Below, one piece after another: positions 60,971 through 64,000 of a stretch of DNA of 64,000 nucleotides. Each line of letters starts with the position of its first letter. Positions within the stretch are counted from its first letter, which is position 1. The stretch spans positions 1-64,000 of the forward strand of contig CAVXMG010000040.1 of assembly GCA_963762735.1 (NCBI GenBank), read 5' to 3'. Origin of the DNA: DASXKD01 sp963762735. GTDB taxonomy: Bacteria; Actinomycetota; Actinomycetes; Streptosporangiales; Streptosporangiaceae. The translations under genes were made by a program, and so were the position numbers. The notes beneath the pieces were generated by a model. That model was not told where the DNA came from and ran no database searches. It worked only from the letters and a program-made list of their open reading frames with translations.

Positions 60971-61296
60971 GGCGGGGACACCTCCAGGCGGCCCTGGAGC
61001 ATGGCGCGCTCGATGCTCTCCCGCAGGCTGGCGCAGCCCTCGATCAGGGCCGACGGCTTGCCGTCCGCGGCGCCGGCGGTGAACTCGGCACAGGCCCGCA
61101 CCGACTCGGGATTCCACTGCACCATCGTGTGCTGCGGACTGAACTTGGCCACCTGCACGGCGGCGCCGCAACGGTCACACCCGACCCACCGGTAACCGGT
61201 GCGCCGCTCGTCAGAACCGCCCGCCTGGAGCGGGCGGCCCGCCCGGCGTGGGCTGCCCTCCCGGAGCGGACTGCCCGGCTGGCGCGGGCCCGGCAC
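60967..61296 (-). CDS. Small CxxC protein between kshA and kshB
   Basis: 109 residues from GTG 61296 (or TTG 61302, which overlaps the kshA stop). The first ~35 residues are Pro/Gly/Arg rich. The conserved part reads YRWVGCDRCGAAVQVAKFSP and RACAEFTAGAADGKPSALIE. The CxxC plus later Cys could bind metal. It is coupled to both neighbours by overlapping codons, so a role with the hydroxylase is likely, perhaps as accessory or assembly factor, but that is inferred. Confidence 0.62.
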   Translation of the reverse strand: MPGPRQPGSPLREGSPRRAGRPLQAGGSDERRTGYRWVGCDRCGAAVQVAKFSPQHTMVQWNPESVRACAEFTAGAADGKPSALIEGCASLRESIERAMLQGRLEVSPP

Positions 61297-61298
61297 GG

Positions 61299-62432
61299 TC
61301 AATGAGCCTCGGCCCGGGCAGCGAGGTTCGCCGCGACCTCGGCCTCCCAGCCCTCCACCGCGCGCGTGGTGTCCACCTCGAACTCGTAGCGGGCCACCAT
61401 GTCCGGCGAGATGTCCGGCACGTCGGTGTAGAACTGCTCGTACCAGCGGCGCAACTGGTACACCGCGCCGTCCTCGGCGCACAGCAACGGGTTGTCGATC
61501 CGGCTCTTGTGCCGCCAGATCTCCACATCCTGCTCGAAGCCCAGGCCGATGAACTTGGCGAACTTGGCAGCCACCCGGTCGGCCTGCGCCTCGCGCAGGC
61601 CCGGCGGGAGCTTGACGATCACGCCCCACTGCAGCATGAACGAGGTCGGCGTGACCGGGTAGTGGCAGTTGATCAGGATGCTCTGGATCGTCGAGCCGTG
61701 GTAGTCGTGCCACAGTTCGTCGATCATGTAGGACGGCCCGTAGTACGACGCCTCCGAGCGCAGCGTGCTCTCGGTGCCCTGTGCGTAGTTACCGTCCTCG
61801 ACATCAGGCCGCGACCTGGTCCGCAGGTACTGCGAGGCGATGTGCCCCTCGAACACGTTCTTGAAGTAGGTGGGGAAGGCGAAGTGGATGTAGAAGAAGT
61901 GCGCCATGTCCGCCACGTTGTCGATGACCTCGCGGCAGTTCGCCTCTTCCACCAGGATCGAGTCCCAGGTCCAGTTGCTCCACCCGGCTGAGTACGCGCC
62001 CTCGATCCGCGGAATGGTCACCTCCGGCGGCGGCGGGTTCCCCTGCGGGTCGTGCCAGACGAACAGTTGCCGGTTCTGTTCGAGCGTCAGCCAGGACCGG
62101 GTGCGCGCCGCGACAGGGACCCGCCTGGCGTAGGGGATGCCGGCGCACCGGCCGTTCCCGCCCCAGCGCCAGTCGTGGAACGGGCAGGCGAGCGCATCGC
62201 CCTTGATCGTGCCGCGGGACAGGTCGCCGCCCATGTGCCGGCAGTACGCGTCCAGGACGTGCAGGGCCCCTGCCGAGTCCGCGAACACCGCCAGCTTGGT
62301 GCCGAACGCCTCCACCGCGTGCGGGCCGGAACCGCGGAACCGGTCGGCGAGCCCGAGGCAGTGCCAGCCGCGGGCGAACCTGGATGGCGGGGTGCCCTGG
62401 TCGATGGTCCGGACGCCATCGGAGTCGTTCAT
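61299..62432 (-). CDS. kshA: KshA, oxygenase of 3-ketosteroid 9alpha-hydroxylase
   Basis: 377 residues. Rieske motif CRHMGGDLSRG ... CPFHDWRWGG, mononuclear iron region VIDNVADMAHFFYIHFAFPT with the 2-His-1-carboxylate pattern, and the C-terminal QFYTDVPDISPDMVARYEFE block of KshA. It hydroxylates C9 of 3-ketosteroids and, with KstD, opens ring B. ATG 62432 follows GGGAGGA. It lies 87 bp from the 32-bp palindrome with the KstR box. Confidence 0.94.
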   Translation of the reverse strand: MNDSDGVRTIDQGTPPSRFARGWHCLGLADRFRGSGPHAVEAFGTKLAVFADSAGALHVLDAYCRHMGGDLSRGTIKGDALACPFHDWRWGGNGRCAGIPYARRVPVAARTRSWLTLEQNRQLFVWHDPQGNPPPPEVTIPRIEGAYSAGWSNWTWDSILVEEANCREVIDNVADMAHFFYIHFAFPTYFKNVFEGHIASQYLRTRSRPDVEDGNYAQGTESTLRSEASYYGPSYMIDELWHDYHGSTIQSILINCHYPVTPTSFMLQWGVIVKLPPGLREAQADRVAAKFAKFIGLGFEQDVEIWRHKSRIDNPLLCAEDGAVYQLRRWYEQFYTDVPDISPDMVARYEFEVDTTRAVEGWEAEVAANLAARAEAH

Positions 62433-62518
62433 CGGAGTTCCTCCCCGATCGCTCGTCCTCACCACCGGCCAGCCGGCGCTCCCGCGCCGCAGGCCAGGCC
62501 GCGGCGCTGACCGGCTTA

Positions 62519-62550
62519 CCACTAGACTAGAACATGTTCTAGTCTAGTGG
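62519..62550. promoter_or_regulatory. KstR operator 8 inside 32-bp perfect palindrome (kshA/hsaA)
   Basis: TAGAACATGTTCTA at 62528-62541 is a perfect KstR box. Flanking CCACTAGAC and GTCTAGTGG extend it to a perfect 32-bp palindrome. It lies between kshA (leftward) and hsaA (rightward) and would repress both. Confidence 0.9.
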
Positions 62551-62588
62551 CGATGCCCAACCGAGGGCCGGCGAGCGGAGGACGCGTG

Positions 62589-63770
62589 GTGAGCGACGGC
62601 GTCGGGTCGGCGGTGATCGCCGGGGTCCGCGACCTGCTGCCGGTGCTGCGGGAGCGGGCACAGGAGACTGAGGACGCCCGGGTGGTGCCCGCGGAGTCGG
62701 TCAAGGCCCTGGAGGAGACCGGGTTCTTCCGGCTGCTCCAGCCGGCCAGCTACGACGGGCTCGAGGCCGACCCGGTCACGTTCCTGAGCGCGGTGCGGCT
62801 GATCGCCAGCGCCTGCGGCTCTACCGGATGGGTGGCGTCGGTCCTCGGCGTGCACGCCTGGCAGCTTGCGCTGTTCCCGCCGCAGGCGGCCGAGGAGGTC
62901 TGGGGTGGCGACCGGGCCGCGAGGATGTCGTCCTCCTACGCCCCGACCGGCAAGGCGCGGGCCGTGCCCGGCGGGCACCGGCTGACCGGGCGGTGGAGCT
63001 TCTCCTCCGGCTGCGATCACGCCCGGTGGGTGCTGCTCGGCGCGATCGTCACCGACGGCGAGGGCAATCCGGTCGACTTCCGCACGTTCCTGCTACCCGG
63101 CACCGACTATGAGATCGACGACGTCTGGGACACCGTCGGGCTGCGCGGCACCGGGAGCAACGACATCGTCGTGGCCGATGCGTTCGTGCCGGAGCACCGG
63201 TCGCTCAGCTTCACCGACGTGTCCCGCTGCGCCTGCCCCGGGCACGAGGTCAACAAGGCACCGCTGTACCGGCTGCCGTACGGATCGCTGTTCTCCTACG
63301 CCATCACTATGCCGATCATCGGCATGGCTACCGGCGCCTACGACGCGCACGTGGCCTACCAGCGCGACCGGGTGCGTGCCTCCTATGTGGGCCAGAAGGC
63401 CGCCGAGGACCCGCATGGGCAGGTGCGGGTGGCGCGGGCCGCGGCCGACCTGGACGCGGCCTGGCTGGCCGCCAGCCACAACATGGCCGAGCTGATGGAG
63501 TACGCCCGCGCGGGGCAGAAGATCCCGCTGCCGCTGCGGCTGCGCGTCCGCCGCGACCAGGTGCTCGGCACCGGCCAGGCGATCGGCGCGGTGGACCTGC
63601 TGTTCGAGAACTCCGGCGGGCGGGCGCTGAAGACCGGAACCCCGATCCAGCGGTTCTGGCGGGACGCGCACGCGGGCCGGGTGCACGCCATCAACGACCC
63701 GGAGCGGGCGCTGTCGGCGTTCGGCCGAGGGCAGTTCGGCCTGGACGTGCCCCCCGACGCCATGGTTTGA
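62589..63770 (+). CDS. hsaA: HsaA, 3-HSA monooxygenase oxygenase component
   Basis: 393 residues, an acyl-CoA-dehydrogenase-fold flavin monooxygenase. Blocks: ESVKALEETGFFRLLQPASY, LIASACGSTGWVASVLGVHA, RWSFSSGCDHARWVLLG and the C-terminal FGRGQFGLDVP. HsaA hydroxylates the phenolic ring of 3-HSA to a catechol, using FMNH2 from HsaB. GTG 62589 is chosen seven bases after GGAGG; GTG 62586 or ATG 62553 are alternatives. hsaB and hsaC are not in the window. Confidence 0.9.
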   Translation: MSDGVGSAVIAGVRDLLPVLRERAQETEDARVVPAESVKALEETGFFRLLQPASYDGLEADPVTFLSAVRLIASACGSTGWVASVLGVHAWQLALFPPQAAEEVWGGDRAARMSSSYAPTGKARAVPGGHRLTGRWSFSSGCDHARWVLLGAIVTDGEGNPVDFRTFLLPGTDYEIDDVWDTVGLRGTGSNDIVVADAFVPEHRSLSFTDVSRCACPGHEVNKAPLYRLPYGSLFSYAITMPIIGMATGAYDAHVAYQRDRVRASYVGQKAAEDPHGQVRVARAAADLDAAWLAASHNMAELMEYARAGQKIPLPLRLRVRRDQVLGTGQAIGAVDLLFENSGGRALKTGTPIQRFWRDAHAGRVHAINDPERALSAFGRGQFGLDVPPDAMV

Positions 63771-63842
63771 CGCGGCCGTCAGGCGGATGCTGGAACGGAG
63801 CGCCACGCTGATCATCCGACGCGATGCCGCAGGAGGCCGACG

Positions 63843-64000
63843 GTGACCATCGCACCGGCGGAGTTCGCCGCGACCAGCCGGTTCGCCCAGGCCGGGGACC
63901 TGTTGCTGCACTATCACGAGGCCGGCCCCGCCGGATGGCACGAGGCCGGCCCGTCGGCGGGGACGCGGCATCTGGGCTGCCGGTGGTGATGCTGCACGGC
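63843..64000 (+). CDS. hsaD: HsaD-like meta-cleavage hydrolase, 5' part, apparently frameshifted
   Basis: GTG 63843 follows CAGGAGG. The frame reads SRFAQAGDLLLHYHEAGPAG, like the N-terminus of HsaD (C-C hydrolase of 4,9-DSHA), but hits a stop at 63990. The neighbouring frame continues SGLPVVMLHG, the expected oxyanion-hole region. One missing G in the GGGG run at 63959-63962 accounts for this. A short duplication (CACGAGGCCGGCCC twice) lies just before. The gene runs off the window. Confidence 0.7.

Noticed and set aside
1..64000. tRNA, rRNA or riboswitch genes
   Set aside because: I saw no cloverleaf with T-arm consensus, no rRNA signature and no known riboswitch core; a covariance search would settle it.

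Overview
The window is high-GC DNA (roughly 70 %) with GTG/TTG starts, overlapping stop/start codons, CBM2-bearing secreted hydrolases and a complete-looking KstR-type steroid regulon. This points to a saprophytic soil actinomycete outside the classic mycobacteria; I would look first among Streptosporangiales and relatives, but I cannot name the genus.

Layout. 1-6.2 kb: a leftward operon (hypothetical protein, SDR, sulfotransferase, polysaccharide flippase) and a divergent SnoaL/F420-type oxidoreductase pair, both with KstR-like operators. 6.3-10.1 kb: SigE-family sigma factor, its membrane partner and a secreted protein. 10.4-16.1 kb: plant-polymer module (CBM2 glycosidase, lipoprotein, expansin-like protein, CE1-type esterase). 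16.3-28.9 kb: cell-envelope glycan module (membrane protein, DUF2613, GT2, GT4, AftD-like arabinofuranosyltransferase, DUF3068, methyltransferase) interrupted by a GH44 gene, with three KstR boxes. 29-31.2 kb: a 14-repeat secreted protein. 31.4-39.5 kb: kstR and divergent fadE34-chsE1-chsE2-chsH2-chsH1-ltp2, the side-chain (igr-type) operon. 39.6-46.4 kb: secreted propeller, GNAT, kstD (invaded by a TnpB element) and a second KstD-like gene. 46.4-56.7 kb: a mobile/degenerate zone with a group II intron, palindromic repeats, broken repeat-protein genes, a MerB-like gene with a foreign tail, and nested IS remnants. 56.7-59.9 kb: SnoaL/TetR pair and secreted proteins. 59.9-64 kb: kshB, a small CxxC gene and kshA, divergent from hsaA-hsaD across a 32-bp palindrome carrying the KstR box.

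How it works together. KstR would repress side-chain beta-oxidation (FadE34, ChsE1/E2, ChsH1/H2, Ltp2), ring opening (KstD, KshAB) and ring A/B degradation (HsaA, HsaD). The same 14-bp operator also sits before the envelope genes, which suggests that steroid sensing and surface glycan or lipid genes are coupled here.

The most striking structure is mobile DNA cutting into this network. A TnpB element sits between the KstR-controlled start of kstD and the rest of the gene. A group II intron has split one copy of a palindromic repeat family. A 259-bp MITE-like element with a target duplication sits in an IS5-type transposase. Five single-base frameshifts in otherwise well-conserved genes also make me suspect assembly errors in places.
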